Assembly (NCBI GenBank): GCA_951812585.1
Contig: OX638318.1
Location: 400,819 to 464,818, forward strand
Direction of reading: 5' to 3'
Length of the DNA stretch: 64,000 bases
Source of the DNA: Rhodothermales bacterium
GTDB lineage: Bacteria > Bacteroidota > Rhodothermia > Rhodothermales > Bin80
Shown here: positions 17,035-29,693 of the stretch, one piece after another
Layout: each line of letters starts with the position of its first letter
Numbering within the stretch: position 1 is the first letter of the stretch
The notes under the pieces: model-generated
What the model saw: the letters and a program-made list of their open reading frames with translations, nothing else
The model's database searches: none
Told to the model about the DNA's origin: nothing
Made by a program: the position numbers and the translations under genes

Positions 17035-19605
17035 CTAACGGCGGCCGCGCGACCTGCGGCGCTTGGGCTTGCCCTTCGCAGCGCGGGCATCAATAAGACT
17101 TACCGCCTCGGCCAATGTGATGGTCTCCACAGACTGATCATCGCGCAAGGATGCGTTCGTCCGCCCATGCTTGACGTACGGGCCATACCGACCCGAACCT
17201 ACGGAAACGTCTTTGCCAGTGGACGGGTGTTGGCCTAAAACACGCATGGACGACCGCTTCTTGGCTGCCAAGAGCTCTAATGCGCGCGGCAACCCGATGG
17301 AAAACAGATCATCGTCCGCCTTCAGCGAGGCAAAGGTCCGGTCCATGCGCACGTACGGGCCGTAGCGCCCCATGCCAACCACGACTACCGCGCTGGTCTC
17401 AGGATGGACGCCAATTTCGCGCGGAAGCGCCAGCAGCTGGATCGCAATGTCAAGGGTGACATCCTCTGGCTGGATCGACTTCGGCAGGGAAACACGCCGC
17501 GGCTTCGCTTGCCCCTTAACGGTCTCCCCCAGCTGACAATACCACCCGTAAGGCCCCTGCTTCAAGTAGATGTCCTGGCCTGTCTCCGGGTACTTCCCGA
17601 GTGGCGCCGCAGAGCCCGCACGCATCTGATCGGCCAACGCAGCTATCTGCTCGGCGGTCACATCACCCGGAAGCCAGTCCAATGGCAACTGTGCGCGCTG
17701 GACGACGCCATCAACCGTGGATTCCAGATACGCACCGTAGCGACCGACACGAACCTCCACATCGTTCCACTTGGGCGAAGTGATCGTTGAAATCTTCCGT
17801 GCGTCAACGGTAACCCTGGCATCGGCTACGCGTCGCGCCAATCCCCCCTCGCCCTGGTAGAACGAGCGCAGGAAGGCGGTCCTGTTGTGAGCACCGGCGG
17901 CAATACTGTCCAGATCCGCCTCCAAAGAAGCCGTAAAGCCCGTATCCACCAAAGGAGCAAAACTGAACTCCAACAGGTTGTTTGAAGCAAATGCCGTAAA
18001 GGTGGCAGCCAGCGCGCGCCCCGTCTTCTGCGCATAACCCACGCGCTGCACCCGCCCCATCACCTCCGCATAGGTGCTCGGCCGGCCGATGCCCTCCTGT
18101 TCCAGCCGCTGGATCAACGAAGCTTCCGTGTAACGCCTCGGAGGCTTGGTTTCATGGGACTGCGCAGCAATGCCCCGGCACGCCAACACATCGCCTTCGG
18201 CCAGACTGGGCAGCAGCTTTTCGCTCTTGGCCAGCGCTGCATCAGGATCATCCGCGCCCTCTACATATGCCCGCATGAAGCCGGGAAAAAGCACCGTCTG
18301 CCCAGTTGCCCTGAACAGCGCCACGGGCTCATCCTGGGCCGCTATCGTCGCCGCGACCTTCCGCAGCTTCGCATCGGCCATCTGCGAGGCCACAGTGCGC
18401 TTCCAGACCAGATCGTAAAGTCGCGCCTCCCGCTTGTCGGTCAGCGGCAATTCCCGCACCGGCAGCATCTTGGTGCCCGAAGGGCGGATAGCCTCATGTG
18501 CTTCCTGCGCATTGCGCACCTTGCCCTTGTAACGACGCGGCTTGCTGCTGAGATACTCGGTTCCGTAACGCGCACGGACGGCCTCACGACTAGCGCCAAT
18601 CGCCTCGCTGGATAGCTGCACTGAATCCGTGCGCATATACGTGATATGCCCCTTTTCGTACAGCTTCTGGGCTACGCGCATAGTCTGCATTGCGGACCAG
18701 CCAAACTTGCGACCAGCCTCCTGCTGCAGCGTAGAGGTGATGAACGGCGCACTGGGTGATCGGCGAGCAGTCTTGGACACCACCTTCGTAACACGCCATT
18801 CGGCCGCCTGGATACGGGATTTCAACGCCTTTGCGCGTTCCTCCTCCAGCACAAGCACCTTGCCCTGAAGCGACTCCTTGAGCACGCCCGTGGACTCATC
18901 AAAGTCCTTGCTCGTTGCTATGCGCTGGCTCCCAAGGTGGGTCAAGGCCGCTTCAAATCGCCTGTCCCCGCTGGCTAATGTGGCCTTGACACTCCAGTAG
19001 TCAGCAGACACAAACACCATGCGCTCCCTTTCACGCTGCACCAGCAGGCGCACCGCAACGCTCTGGACGCGGCCAGCGGACAGCTTCGGCTTGATCTTCT
19101 GCCACAACACAGGCGATACTTCGAATCCCACCAGCCGGTCCAGCACGCGCCGTGTTTCCTGGGCATCCACCAGACGCTGATCAATCTGGCGCGTTTCGTC
19201 CAGCGCGTGCGCAATGGCGCTCCGGGTAATCTCGTGAAACACCATGCGGCGCACCGGCACCTTCGGCTTGAGCACTTCCAACAGATGCCACCCGATCGCC
19301 TCCCCTTCCCGATCCTCGTCGGTCGCAATCAAAAGCTCATCAGCATCTCGCAGCGCTTCCTTAAGGTCGCGAACGACCTTCTTCTTGGCGCTGCTGACCA
19401 CATAGATCGGCTCAAAGCCGTTGTCAATACGCACACCCAGGCGCGCCCACGGCTCCTTGCGATACTTTGCCGGCACCTCTGCGGCAGCAGCAGGCAGGTC
19501 GCGGATGTGCCCCATGCAGGCCATGACCTTGTACCCACGCTTGGGCAGGAACCTGCTGATCGTCCGCGCCTTCGTCGGCGACTCAACAATGAGCAATCTG
19601 TGCAT
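17035..19605 (-). CDS. topA: DNA topoisomerase I
   Basis: Type IA topoisomerase relaxing negative supercoils. The 856 residues begin with a Toprim domain (LLIVESPTKA; acidic triad in ATDEDREGE at about 95-102). The active-site tyrosine is Y323 in ITYMRTDSV. SAGRVQSVAVRL marks the DNA-binding core. The C-terminus carries several TOP1 C-terminal repeats (for example GRYGAYL, GPYGWYC, GRYGPYV twice) instead of Cys4 zinc fingers, then an Arg/Lys-rich tail. It is divergent from ppdK. Confidence 0.97.
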   Translation of the reverse strand: MHRLLIVESPTKARTISRFLPKRGYKVMACMGHIRDLPAAAAEVPAKYRKEPWARLGVRIDNGFEPIYVVSSAKKKVVRDLKEALRDADELLIATDEDREGEAIGWHLLEVLKPKVPVRRMVFHEITRSAIAHALDETRQIDQRLVDAQETRRVLDRLVGFEVSPVLWQKIKPKLSAGRVQSVAVRLLVQRERERMVFVSADYWSVKATLASGDRRFEAALTHLGSQRIATSKDFDESTGVLKESLQGKVLVLEEERAKALKSRIQAAEWRVTKVVSKTARRSPSAPFITSTLQQEAGRKFGWSAMQTMRVAQKLYEKGHITYMRTDSVQLSSEAIGASREAVRARYGTEYLSSKPRRYKGKVRNAQEAHEAIRPSGTKMLPVRELPLTDKREARLYDLVWKRTVASQMADAKLRKVAATIAAQDEPVALFRATGQTVLFPGFMRAYVEGADDPDAALAKSEKLLPSLAEGDVLACRGIAAQSHETKPPRRYTEASLIQRLEQEGIGRPSTYAEVMGRVQRVGYAQKTGRALAATFTAFASNNLLEFSFAPLVDTGFTASLEADLDSIAAGAHNRTAFLRSFYQGEGGLARRVADARVTVDARKISTITSPKWNDVEVRVGRYGAYLESTVDGVVQRAQLPLDWLPGDVTAEQIAALADQMRAGSAAPLGKYPETGQDIYLKQGPYGWYCQLGETVKGQAKPRRVSLPKSIQPEDVTLDIAIQLLALPREIGVHPETSAVVVVGMGRYGPYVRMDRTFASLKADDDLFSIGLPRALELLAAKKRSSMRVLGQHPSTGKDVSVGSGRYGPYVKHGRTNASLRDDQSVETITLAEAVSLIDARAAKGKPKRRRSRGRR

Positions 19606-19798
19606 ACGGCGTCCTCAAGTGATGACCATCGTCAGGGAGAAGCAGAAAGGCCGTATAACGTACAGCAACACGGTTCGTTACACCCACTGGCGGGCTGACA
19701 GCGCAGCACAGGCCATGTCTTCATAGGTACTACATAATCTTACACGCTATTTTGCTGAGCTGTTGAACACTCGAAAATTGACTCTGAATCGAACGGCT

Positions 19799-22435
<2,637 letters not shown>

Positions 22436-22450
22436 GGGCATGCGCGTCTC

Positions 22451-24133
22451 GTGAGCTGGCTGTTTGGATTTGCAGGTCCGGTGACCCCGACCTTGCGGGC
22501 CAAGCTCAGTAGCCATCATGGCGCGCCCTCATGCAGCGCCGAGAGTAGCAGATACTACCTTAAGGCAGGCGGTCTGCCGGTAACCTGCCGGAAGGGGTCA
22601 CTGCGGGGCGGTCAAGGACGATGGCTGGTGGTAGGCCTGGGCTTTGCGCAGCACCGCCTGCTTGACAACGAGGCGTGGGCTTCCGCGCTGTCCGGACCCC
22701 CGGAGACGCTGCGCCAGGTGGACGGGCATTTCGTGGCCGCTGTTGCGGACAAGGATCAGGTCGTGGTAAGGACCGATCAGTTGGGTACGCGAACCTTGCA
22801 CTACGCGCCATATGCGGGCGGCTATGCGTTCTCCTCAAGGCTGGACTGGATAGCCGGACTCTGCGGAGGGCTGGATGTTGACTACGATGCATTCGGCTCG
22901 CACTGGATCACCTTTAATCAGCTCTCGACCAGGAGCCAGGTCCAAGGGCTGTCGCGCCTCGGGCCTGGAGGAGTGCTCACGCTGCGTGGTGGCAAAGCAG
23001 CGGCTGCGGAGCGCCTGTGGGCATGCGACTTCGGCGATACCGACCGGGATGGCGATGTCTTCACGCGCGCCCTGTCCGGATATTGTCGACCCTTGGGCAT
23101 GGGCAAGGTAAGCCTGGGACTTTCGGGCGGATTGGATTCGCGGCTGCTTTTGGCGCTCGGCGCCGAGCACACGCATGTCTTTGGGCCGAAGGACCATATC
23201 GATGTGCGCCTGGCGCAGCGCATCGCAAGAGGCGAGGGCGTGCCACAGCGCCACCTGCACCAACCCTGCGGGGATGCTGAAAAAGCCTGGGGACTCCTGA
23301 TGGCGCGCAGCGAAACCACGCAGGTTGTCTCTGCGGCCTCATCCGTGATGGATCTCGAGCATTACGTTGCCTTGCGTCGGGAAGGTTTCAGCATCATTGA
23401 TGGCGGCTTTGGTGAAGTGGCCCGGCGGCAATTCATGAACCGCCTGCTGCGCTTTGGCAAGGGCTGGGCGAAGCCATCACAGGTCTTGCCACACATCCGT
23501 GTCGGACGCGCGGCGGTGTTCAGCAAGGACGCACAGGCGGCGATGACACGCGGGGCACTGCGCGACATCACGTTTCAGCGCGACGCGCTGCCCAACGGGA
23601 TCAATCCAGAAGACGCCGCAGACCTTATCGGTGTCCGCACGCGGCTTCCCAACTTCTTTGGGCTGGAGCAGAACCGGCTCGACCACCTGGCTGCCTGCCT
23701 TATGCCGTTTGCCCAGCCGTCGGTCTTGCGGGCGCTGTTTCGGCTCCCCTTAGTCCTGCGACGTAATGGCACGCTGTTCAAGAGGCTGATCCGTTCGCGA
23801 AGGCCCGGCCTGGCTCGATATCCACTGGTCAAGGGCGCGACCGTTTATCCGTTCCGCCTGCCCACCCTGGGCGCGCACCTCGTGAGCCGCTTCAAGAAGA
23901 AGGCTGGACTAGCTTATCGCGACCCGCGACCCCACCAGTACCTCGAAGCGGTCAAGCCCTATGCGCTTGATCTGGTACATGCCACCGATGTGCGTACGTA
24001 CGCCGCCTACGACTACCAGAGGCTGAAGCGACTGGTGCTTGGCTATTACGAGGGCCAAACGGCCCTCGCCGGTTCCGTAGACTGGTGGCTGGCCTTTGAG
24101 CTGTGGCGGCAGACCCTCAAGGGACCGCGCTGA
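22451..24133 (+). CDS. Asparagine-synthase-related protein lacking the Cys nucleophile
   Basis: Resembles asparagine synthetase B over 560 residues. The N-terminal Ntn domain is recognisable (FGFAGPV, then RTDQLGTRTLHYA), but position 2 is Ser rather than the nucleophilic Cys, so it cannot use glutamine as AsnB does. The C-terminal half has an intact PP-loop, LGLSGGLDSRLLLAL, for ATP binding and substrate adenylation. Related enzymes include beta-lactam synthetase and amide-forming enzymes of natural products. GTG start, 15 bp after ppdK, so probably in its transcript. The substrate is unknown. Confidence 0.75.
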   Translation: MSWLFGFAGPVTPTLRAKLSSHHGAPSCSAESSRYYLKAGGLPVTCRKGSLRGGQGRWLVVGLGFAQHRLLDNEAWASALSGPPETLRQVDGHFVAAVADKDQVVVRTDQLGTRTLHYAPYAGGYAFSSRLDWIAGLCGGLDVDYDAFGSHWITFNQLSTRSQVQGLSRLGPGGVLTLRGGKAAAAERLWACDFGDTDRDGDVFTRALSGYCRPLGMGKVSLGLSGGLDSRLLLALGAEHTHVFGPKDHIDVRLAQRIARGEGVPQRHLHQPCGDAEKAWGLLMARSETTQVVSAASSVMDLEHYVALRREGFSIIDGGFGEVARRQFMNRLLRFGKGWAKPSQVLPHIRVGRAAVFSKDAQAAMTRGALRDITFQRDALPNGINPEDAADLIGVRTRLPNFFGLEQNRLDHLAACLMPFAQPSVLRALFRLPLVLRRNGTLFKRLIRSRRPGLARYPLVKGATVYPFRLPTLGAHLVSRFKKKAGLAYRDPRPHQYLEAVKPYALDLVHATDVRTYAAYDYQRLKRLVLGYYEGQTALAGSVDWWLAFELWRQTLKGPR

Positions 24134-24153
24134 TCCAGTCCGCGAGCGGATCA
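24131..24153 (+). terminator. Possible hairpin after the asparagine-synthase-like gene
   Basis: TGATCC and GGATCA form a perfect 6-bp stem around an 11-nt loop, beginning at the stop codon. There is no clear T tract, so the terminator reading is weak. The downstream gene is convergent. Confidence 0.25.
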
Positions 24154-24297
24154 AAGGCCTGGCCAGGCTGCATCGGCTTGGCGCAGCATCCTCGATCTGA
24201 CTGAATTCCACAGGGCTTGCGGAACATGATGGCCCTGACCGAGCAGCGATATCCGCTCTGAATGCTGCGAACAAGCAAGGACCCTACTGCGCGCTGG

Positions 24298-25509
24298 TCA
24301 AAGGTCGTTGCCGCGCGGCACAAAGGCCTGGATGCCTGTGATCGCTCGCCCCAGAATCAACCCGTGGATGTCGTACGTGCCCTCGTACGTGTTGACGCTT
24401 TCCATATTCATCATGTGGTGCACCACGCGGAACTCGCCGCTGATGCCGTTGCCGCCCAGCATATCGCGGGCAACGCGGGCAATCTCCAAGGCCCGGCCGC
24501 AGTTGTTGCGCTTAGCCAGAGATACCATCTCGGGCGCGGCGCGGCCTTCGTCCATAAGCTGCCCCAGGCGCCATGCCAACAGCTGCATCTGCGTGATGGA
24601 AGTGAGCATGTTTGCCAACTTCGTCTGAATCAGCTGCATGGATCCCAGCGGATATCCAAACTGTTGCCGCTCCATCACATAGCGGCGCGCGCGATGGTAG
24701 CAGTCTTCTGCAGCACCCAAGGCGCCCCATACGATGCCGTAGCGGGCGCTGTTGAGACAGGTGAACGGTCCTTTGAGCCCGCGGATCTCGGGAAACACGC
24801 GCGATGCCGGAACAAAGACATCACGCAGAACAATTTCGCCCGTAAGCGAAGCGCGCAGTGACATCTTGTGCCCGGTCTTCGGAGTTGTGTAGCCCTCCGC
24901 GCCACGCTCAACCAGGAATCCGCGAATACGCCCGTTCTCCTTGGAAGCGTCCTTCACCTTGGCCCACACGACGGCCACATCGGCTATGGGGGAATTGGTG
25001 ATCCACATCTTGGCACCGTTAAGCACCCAGCCGCCCTGAGCAGGCGTGGCCGTCGTTTCCATAGACCCGGGGTCCGAACCGTGATTCGGTTCCGTGAGCC
25101 CAAAACAGCCGATAAGCGCTCCAGTGGCCAGCCTGGGCAGAAACGTCCGCCGTTGCTCCTCGGTCCCAAACACATGAATGGGCAGCATCACCAGCGACGA
25201 TTGCACCGACATGAACGACCGATAGCCGCTGTCTATGCGCTCCAATTCGCGCGCCACGAGACCGTACGACGTGTAGCTGACCCCCGCCCCGCCATACTCC
25301 TCGGGAATAAAGCTGCCCAAAAGGCCCAGCGCCCCCATCTCGCGCGGGATCTCCGCATGAAAAATCTCGTCTTGGTTGCCTTCCAGCGCGCGTGGCTCCA
25401 GCTTTTCCTGGGCGTACCGATGGGCGACCTGCATGATCATCCGCTCCTCCTCGCCCAGGAGTGCGGTCATCCGAAAGGCATCATCGGCATCAAGGTATCG
25501 ACGAGGCAT
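24298..25509 (-). CDS. gcdH: Glutaryl-CoA dehydrogenase
   Basis: FAD-dependent acyl-CoA dehydrogenase that oxidises and decarboxylates glutaryl-CoA to crotonyl-CoA in lysine and tryptophan breakdown. Within 403 residues the substrate segment [15 protein letters not shown], the Arg in LNSARYGI, and the catalytic Glu in [12 protein letters not shown] match this subfamily rather than medium-chain enzymes, as does the ending [13 protein letters not shown]. It is convergent with the preceding gene and divergent from the outer-membrane protein at 25664. Electron-transfer flavoprotein genes are not in the window. Confidence 0.9.
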   Translation of the reverse strand: MPRRYLDADDAFRMTALLGEEERMIMQVAHRYAQEKLEPRALEGNQDEIFHAEIPREMGALGLLGSFIPEEYGGAGVSYTSYGLVARELERIDSGYRSFMSVQSSLVMLPIHVFGTEEQRRTFLPRLATGALIGCFGLTEPNHGSDPGSMETTATPAQGGWVLNGAKMWITNSPIADVAVVWAKVKDASKENGRIRGFLVERGAEGYTTPKTGHKMSLRASLTGEIVLRDVFVPASRVFPEIRGLKGPFTCLNSARYGIVWGALGAAEDCYHRARRYVMERQQFGYPLGSMQLIQTKLANMLTSITQMQLLAWRLGQLMDEGRAAPEMVSLAKRNNCGRALEIARVARDMLGGNGISGEFRVVHHMMNMESVNTYEGTYDIHGLILGRAITGIQAFVPRGNDL

Positions 25510-25663
25510 ATCAACCCATTAACTTTAACTCATTAACGTATAGTCGAGCACCTGATACGCCGTGCGTCTACGATTGATTTGGCAGCACGGTTTTTCCAAC
25601 GCATTCGCGCAAATTGGTTATTCTACGGCAAACGCCGACCCGCTAATCAACGCCTCCTATAGT

Positions 25664-26176
25664 ATGCGCGCATCTTGGATCGCATGGCTTGTGCTGCTGA
25701 CTTTTGTTTGGGTGCCTGCCGCTTCATCGGCGCAGTCGCTACGTCCGCGGATCGGATTTGGGCTCACTACCACCGTGACAACAGACTCCGAAAATCCCGT
25801 CGGTCTTGGAGTGCATGTGCGCGGCTCGTTACCGGTTAATCCCGACCTTTCCTTTGGTGTAGATGCGGGCATAGCCGGATTTGTTTTTGGCGGTCACGAA
25901 GAAGCATCCTACTACGCTACGCCGCAGGTGCTCGCCATCGTAACGTTGAATTCAGCGCAGTTTCGGTCACCCTACGTCCTGTTTGGACTCGGAGGATATC
26001 TGCCGCTGGGCGGCAAGACTGAACAAAGCGCAAGCGGGCCATCCATAACCCTCGGCATGGGATGGGCCGTGAGCTTGCAGCAAACCTCGGTCTACTTCGA
26101 ACTGAAACCGTCGCTCGTCATCGCCAAGGATTCGGCCAAGCTCAACCTACCGCTGAATATTGGCGTAGTGCTTTGA
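25664..26176 (+). CDS. Small outer-membrane beta-barrel-like protein
   Basis: Unrecognised 170-residue exported protein. A signal peptide (WIAWLVLLTFVWVP to SSAQ) is followed by alternating hydrophobic/polar strands rich in Gly and aromatic residues (for example PYVLFGLGGYLP and TSVYFELKPSLVIA), typical of a small eight-strand barrel. The ATG at 25664 is preferred to an upstream frame because it begins the signal peptide. Its last 35 bp overlap the end of the convergent gene at 26142. Confidence 0.6.
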   Translation: MRASWIAWLVLLTFVWVPAASSAQSLRPRIGFGLTTTVTTDSENPVGLGVHVRGSLPVNPDLSFGVDAGIAGFVFGGHEEASYYATPQVLAIVTLNSAQFRSPYVLFGLGGYLPLGGKTEQSASGPSITLGMGWAVSLQQTSVYFELKPSLVIAKDSAKLNLPLNIGVVL

Positions 26177-26708
26177 TCTCCAAAGCAACGCGGCGCAAGA
26201 TGGACTGCAGCCGCTCCACATCGTCCCTCAGCAGCCGACTCAGCATCTTGCCCGCTTCCACGACTGCCCGGCTGTCGCCGGCCGGATGCGCCCGCTTAAG
26301 GCCTGACAGCACCACCACAAGAAGGTCATCCGTAAAGGCCGAGGCCTCCGCGTTGATCAGCAGCACGCGCAGGAAGTCGTAGGGCGAAGCGATCTCGCAA
26401 ATCGGCTGGGGCGGCACCGCGAACACCGGCGTATGTATGCGGGGCGGATATGGAGGCAGCATCTGCCGGATGGCCATGCCGAATTCGCGATGGGCTACGA
26501 CCTGCACGCGCACCACCGTCCGAAGCAGCTCCATCACCTGCGGCATCTCGCGCCGGAGCTCGTCCTGCGTCTTTTCCAGCGCGACCGCCTTGCGTCCTTC
26601 ATCCAGCGGCACCATCTCCACGTAACTCACGATTCCGTACGCCTCAATACCGTCCGCGGGCGCTACCTGAACCCACTGCCCGAGTGCAGACAGCTGCTCG
26701 TCGAACAC
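26142..26708 (-). CDS. Hypothetical protein, possible HAS-barrel (HerA N-terminal-like)
   Basis: No firm family call for this ~188-residue protein. The beginning (ALGQWVQVAP, then EAYGIVSYVE) and PPYPPRIHTPVF resemble the HAS-barrel that precedes the ATPase of HerA. The matching upstream frame GRGYVFDEQ suggests the true start may lie a little upstream of the GTG at 26708. No Walker motifs follow; instead there is a helical C-terminus. It sits directly downstream of the broken nurA, the usual HerA partner, which supports but does not prove the idea. Confidence 0.45.
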   Translation of the reverse strand: MFDEQLSALGQWVQVAPADGIEAYGIVSYVEMVPLDEGRKAVALEKTQDELRREMPQVMELLRTVVRVQVVAHREFGMAIRQMLPPYPPRIHTPVFAVPPQPICEIASPYDFLRVLLINAEASAFTDDLLVVVLSGLKRAHPAGDSRAVVEAGKMLSRLLRDDVERLQSILRRVALEIKALRQYSAVG

Positions 26709-26729
26709 ATAACCTCTGCCAGTGGGCCA

Positions 26730-27889
26730 TCACACTACACTACGGGCTCCGCTTGGAGAGCTGCTTGCGGCTGCTGACAAAGTCCGCATTGCGCCTGGCC
26801 ATCTCCTTTCCAGCAAGCGATAGAACAGCATCCGGTCCTTCGCTTTCACCACCGCCTTCTGGTGAGCCTCCGCCAGTATCATGGGATAGCCATCGCCCTT
26901 TTCGCAGTCGCTGACCACCGCCGCGTGCACAAGATCAAGCAGGCTCGGAACCGCTGCCACCCAGCGCAGAATCTCTGCGCGTGCAATCTCCGATGCTCCG
27001 CGCTTGGAAACAACCCTGAGGTAGAAGAAGCAGATGGGGTCCGCCGTGTCGTACGCGCTCAGGATGTGGGAATCGCACGCGAAGAGAGCCGAGCGCTGCC
27101 ACGGTGCAAGAAATGGGTCATACAACGACCGATCCAGTATGCCGGCGACGGTATCCTTTTGCGACTCCTTCGTCTCGCCCCGCAGCCCGCGCAACAGGTT
27201 GACTACCTCCGTACTGTGGGGCATGCGCACGAAGGAGCAGATTGGAATCTGATGCGAACGAAACCGCGCCAGCTGCGTGGCATAGCGAGCAATGAAGTCC
27301 TTCTTCACATGATCGACCTCTATCCGCTGAAGCATCCAGCGAATCAGCGTTCCGTCCGCCATGGCAAGAATCGGGCGACCCTGTCGCTGCACCGCAAGTG
27401 TAAGATTAGCAAAGACTTAAAGCTCCATAAGATCCCGCTGGGCCGACACCACATCTGCCGAGATGTGCGGTACCTCCCCTCCGCTTATGTCCTGGCCTGT
27501 GCCCAAAAGCGTCGCGGCAGCCATCAGTGGACTTTCCAGCGTTCCGTACTGGAAGGCAATCTGGCTTATGTTGAGCAGATATACCAGCGGCATGATGTGG
27601 CGATCCGTGTATATCTGGGATTCATCTGTGGCTACAGCAGGCAGCGGCGTAAGCCGTGCTTTGGGCGTGCTTTGGGAGCGACGCTGCGCGTTGAATCCTC
27701 CAACGGCGTCGCCATCAGCCAGGACACCCTCAGGCCGCGCTGGTGCTGCTGATCCCAAGTATCCGTCTGCGCGCGCAGCAGCTTGCGCGCCGTGGCCAAG
27801 GCCTTCTTGCGCGCGGGCCAAGCCTCCGCCTGCACCTGAGAAAAGCGCGCAAGCTCGCGTGAAAGCTGGGCAATGTTAAGATTGACCAC
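26730..27889 (-). pseudogene. nurA: NurA 5'-3' nuclease, disrupted
   Basis: NurA-domain nuclease that normally works with the HerA translocase in end resection. Three frames carry consecutive family blocks: MVNLNIAQLSREL (from GTG 27889), AVATDESQIYTDRH and YLLNISQIAFQYG, then RPILAMADGTLIRW with later IPICSFVRMPHS. A frameshift between the first two coincides with an exact 11-bp tandem duplication (27655-27676); removing one copy restores the frame. An in-frame TAA at 27417-27419 separates the second and third, one C-to-T change from Gln. A probable further slip near 26800 hides a more family-like end (SSRKQLSKRSP) in another frame, with its stop at 26740. Confidence 0.75.
27655..27676. repeat. 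Exact 11-bp tandem duplication inside nurA
   Basis: CGTGCTTTGGG occurs twice in immediate succession. The extra 11 bp shifts the minus-strand reading frame exactly from that of the upstream block to that of the downstream nurA block. Confidence 0.92.
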
Positions 27890-27921
27890 CCGTCAGCTAA
27901 TGAACACCCCTGATTAGCACC

Positions 27922-29070
27922 ATGGCCGGGCTCTATATCCATGTGCCGTTCTGCAGACAGCGGTGCACATACTGCGACTTCTACTTTGTCGCCGGCCAAC
28001 GGGACCACAGCGCATTCGTTGCTGCGTTGTGTAGGGAACTGCGCCAAGTCGCGCGCCGTGGATTTAGCGAACCGGTAAGCACCATTTACATCGGCGGGGG
28101 CACGCCATCGCAGCTCACAAGCCAGGACATTGCCCGCATCCTTCGCGGGCTTCGCAAGGCCTACGACGCAGCAGCAGCCGAGGAAGTGACCATCGAGCTC
28201 AACCCGGAAGATGTCACCGCACCGTACCTCCAGGCGCTGAAGAAACTGGGCATCAGCCGCGTGAGCGTGGGCATCCAGTCGTTCTTCGACGACGAACTGA
28301 CCTTCATGAATCGCAGCCATGATGCGCGCCAAGCGCATGACGCCTTGGCACTGGTCGCTGGCGCAGGCTTCAGGAGCTACACCGTGGACCTGATTTTCGG
28401 CCTGCCCGGGCAAACGGAAGACCGCTGGGCTCAGAACCTGGATCGCCTCCGGGCCTTTGATGCGCCACATGTGTCCACCTATTCGCTCACGATAGAGCCC
28501 AAGACACCGCTGCAGAAGCAAGTCGCGCGGGGGCTGGTGTCGCCGCTGCCGGATCAGGCCATGGCCACACTCTACCAGATGGCGATGGATACGCTAAGCA
28601 GCCACGGCTATGAGCACTACGAAATTTCCAGCTTTGCCCAGCCTGGACACCGTGCACAGCACAACAGCCGCTACTGGTCCCATGCCAACTACCTTGGATT
28701 TGGCCCCTCCGCTCATTCGTTCTGGTGGCAGCGGACCGGCGGAGCCGCGCGCTGGCGCAACGTCAGAAGCCTGCGCCAATACGTGGCGCTGATCCGTGGC
28801 GGACAATCCGATGCCGTTTGCGAAGACCATGAAATCCTCTCGCTGCCGGCACTCGGACTGGAACGCATCATGCTGGCCCTCCGCACCGCCGAAGGTGTGG
28901 ATCTTCTTGTGCTTAAGGAGACCTACGACATGGATCTTCTAGCCACAAAAGGCGAAACCATTGCGCGCCTCGCCCAAGCCGGCCTCGTGACAACGGATGC
29001 GCGGTCCCTGCGCCTGACCGACCGCGGCAAGCACATCTGTGATCGCGTGACGGCAAGCCTGCTTCCGTAG
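27922..29070 (+). CDS. hemW: HemW, radical SAM heme chaperone
   Basis: Radical SAM protein of the HemN superfamily; HemW binds heme and is thought to insert it into respiratory enzymes rather than oxidise coproporphyrinogen. The 382 residues show the cluster motif C11-x3-C15-x2-C18 (CRQRCTYCDF), IGGGTPSQL, and GLPGQTEDRW. The additional N-terminal Cys typical of true HemN is missing, as in HemW. It is divergent from the nurA remnant by 32 bp. Confidence 0.9.
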   Translation: MAGLYIHVPFCRQRCTYCDFYFVAGQRDHSAFVAALCRELRQVARRGFSEPVSTIYIGGGTPSQLTSQDIARILRGLRKAYDAAAAEEVTIELNPEDVTAPYLQALKKLGISRVSVGIQSFFDDELTFMNRSHDARQAHDALALVAGAGFRSYTVDLIFGLPGQTEDRWAQNLDRLRAFDAPHVSTYSLTIEPKTPLQKQVARGLVSPLPDQAMATLYQMAMDTLSSHGYEHYEISSFAQPGHRAQHNSRYWSHANYLGFGPSAHSFWWQRTGGAARWRNVRSLRQYVALIRGGQSDAVCEDHEILSLPALGLERIMLALRTAEGVDLLVLKETYDMDLLATKGETIARLAQAGLVTTDARSLRLTDRGKHICDRVTASLLP

Positions 29071-29210
29071 CGGCGAACCGGCCCCACGCACTGCTGCAGC
29101 GGTAACAAGACGCCATGCGCTGCCGCAAGGCGAATGGGTCCAGCATGACGGTAAGGCGAACAGGCTGGACGCGCTGCGGTAAAAGGCTTGGAAGCAACAT
29201 CCCTCGCTTT

Positions 29211-29690
29211 ATGCGTGCGAAGACTGCCTTCTGCCTTATGATCCTGCCGCTCGTGGCGCTGGGTTGTGGACGGGCCGGAGAGCCGGCCCCGGAAACAGGT
29301 ATTCGCGTGGACGGCACGCTGGACTTTGTTGGGAGTGATGGCTCCGTTATTCACGCAATATCCATTGAGATCGCGGACACGGATGCAGCGCGGCAACGCG
29401 GCCTCATGAACCGCCGCGGCATGGCCATTGACGAAGGCATGCTGTTCATCTTCCCGGAGCCGGATTCTCTCAGCTTCTGGATGCGCAACACGGCTATGCC
29501 CCTGGACATCATCTTCGTGGATGCGGAAATGAATATTGTGAACATCGCGGAGCGCACCCGGCCGCTGTCCGATGACTTTATTCGTGCCACGGCACCCGCT
29601 CAGTATGTGGTGGAGGTGCGCGGAGGCGTCAGCGCACGCTTCGGTATCGACGAGCGCACAGCCATCCGCTGGAAACGAAGCAGCCCGTAA
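29211..29690 (+). CDS. DUF192 lipoprotein, copy 1
   Basis: Predicted lipoprotein of 159 residues: signal ending LPLVALGC, then one DUF192 domain with ARQRGLMNRR, GMLFIFPEP and FWMRNTAMPLDIIFVD. DUF192 folds into a small beta barrel of unknown role, generally exported. The ATG at 29211 is chosen because it starts the lipoprotein signal. It is followed after 3 bp by a second, related gene. Confidence 0.85.
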   Translation: MRAKTAFCLMILPLVALGCGRAGEPAPETGIRVDGTLDFVGSDGSVIHAISIEIADTDAARQRGLMNRRGMAIDEGMLFIFPEPDSLSFWMRNTAMPLDIIFVDAEMNIVNIAERTRPLSDDFIRATAPAQYVVEVRGGVSARFGIDERTAIRWKRSSP

Positions 29691-29693
29691 CAG

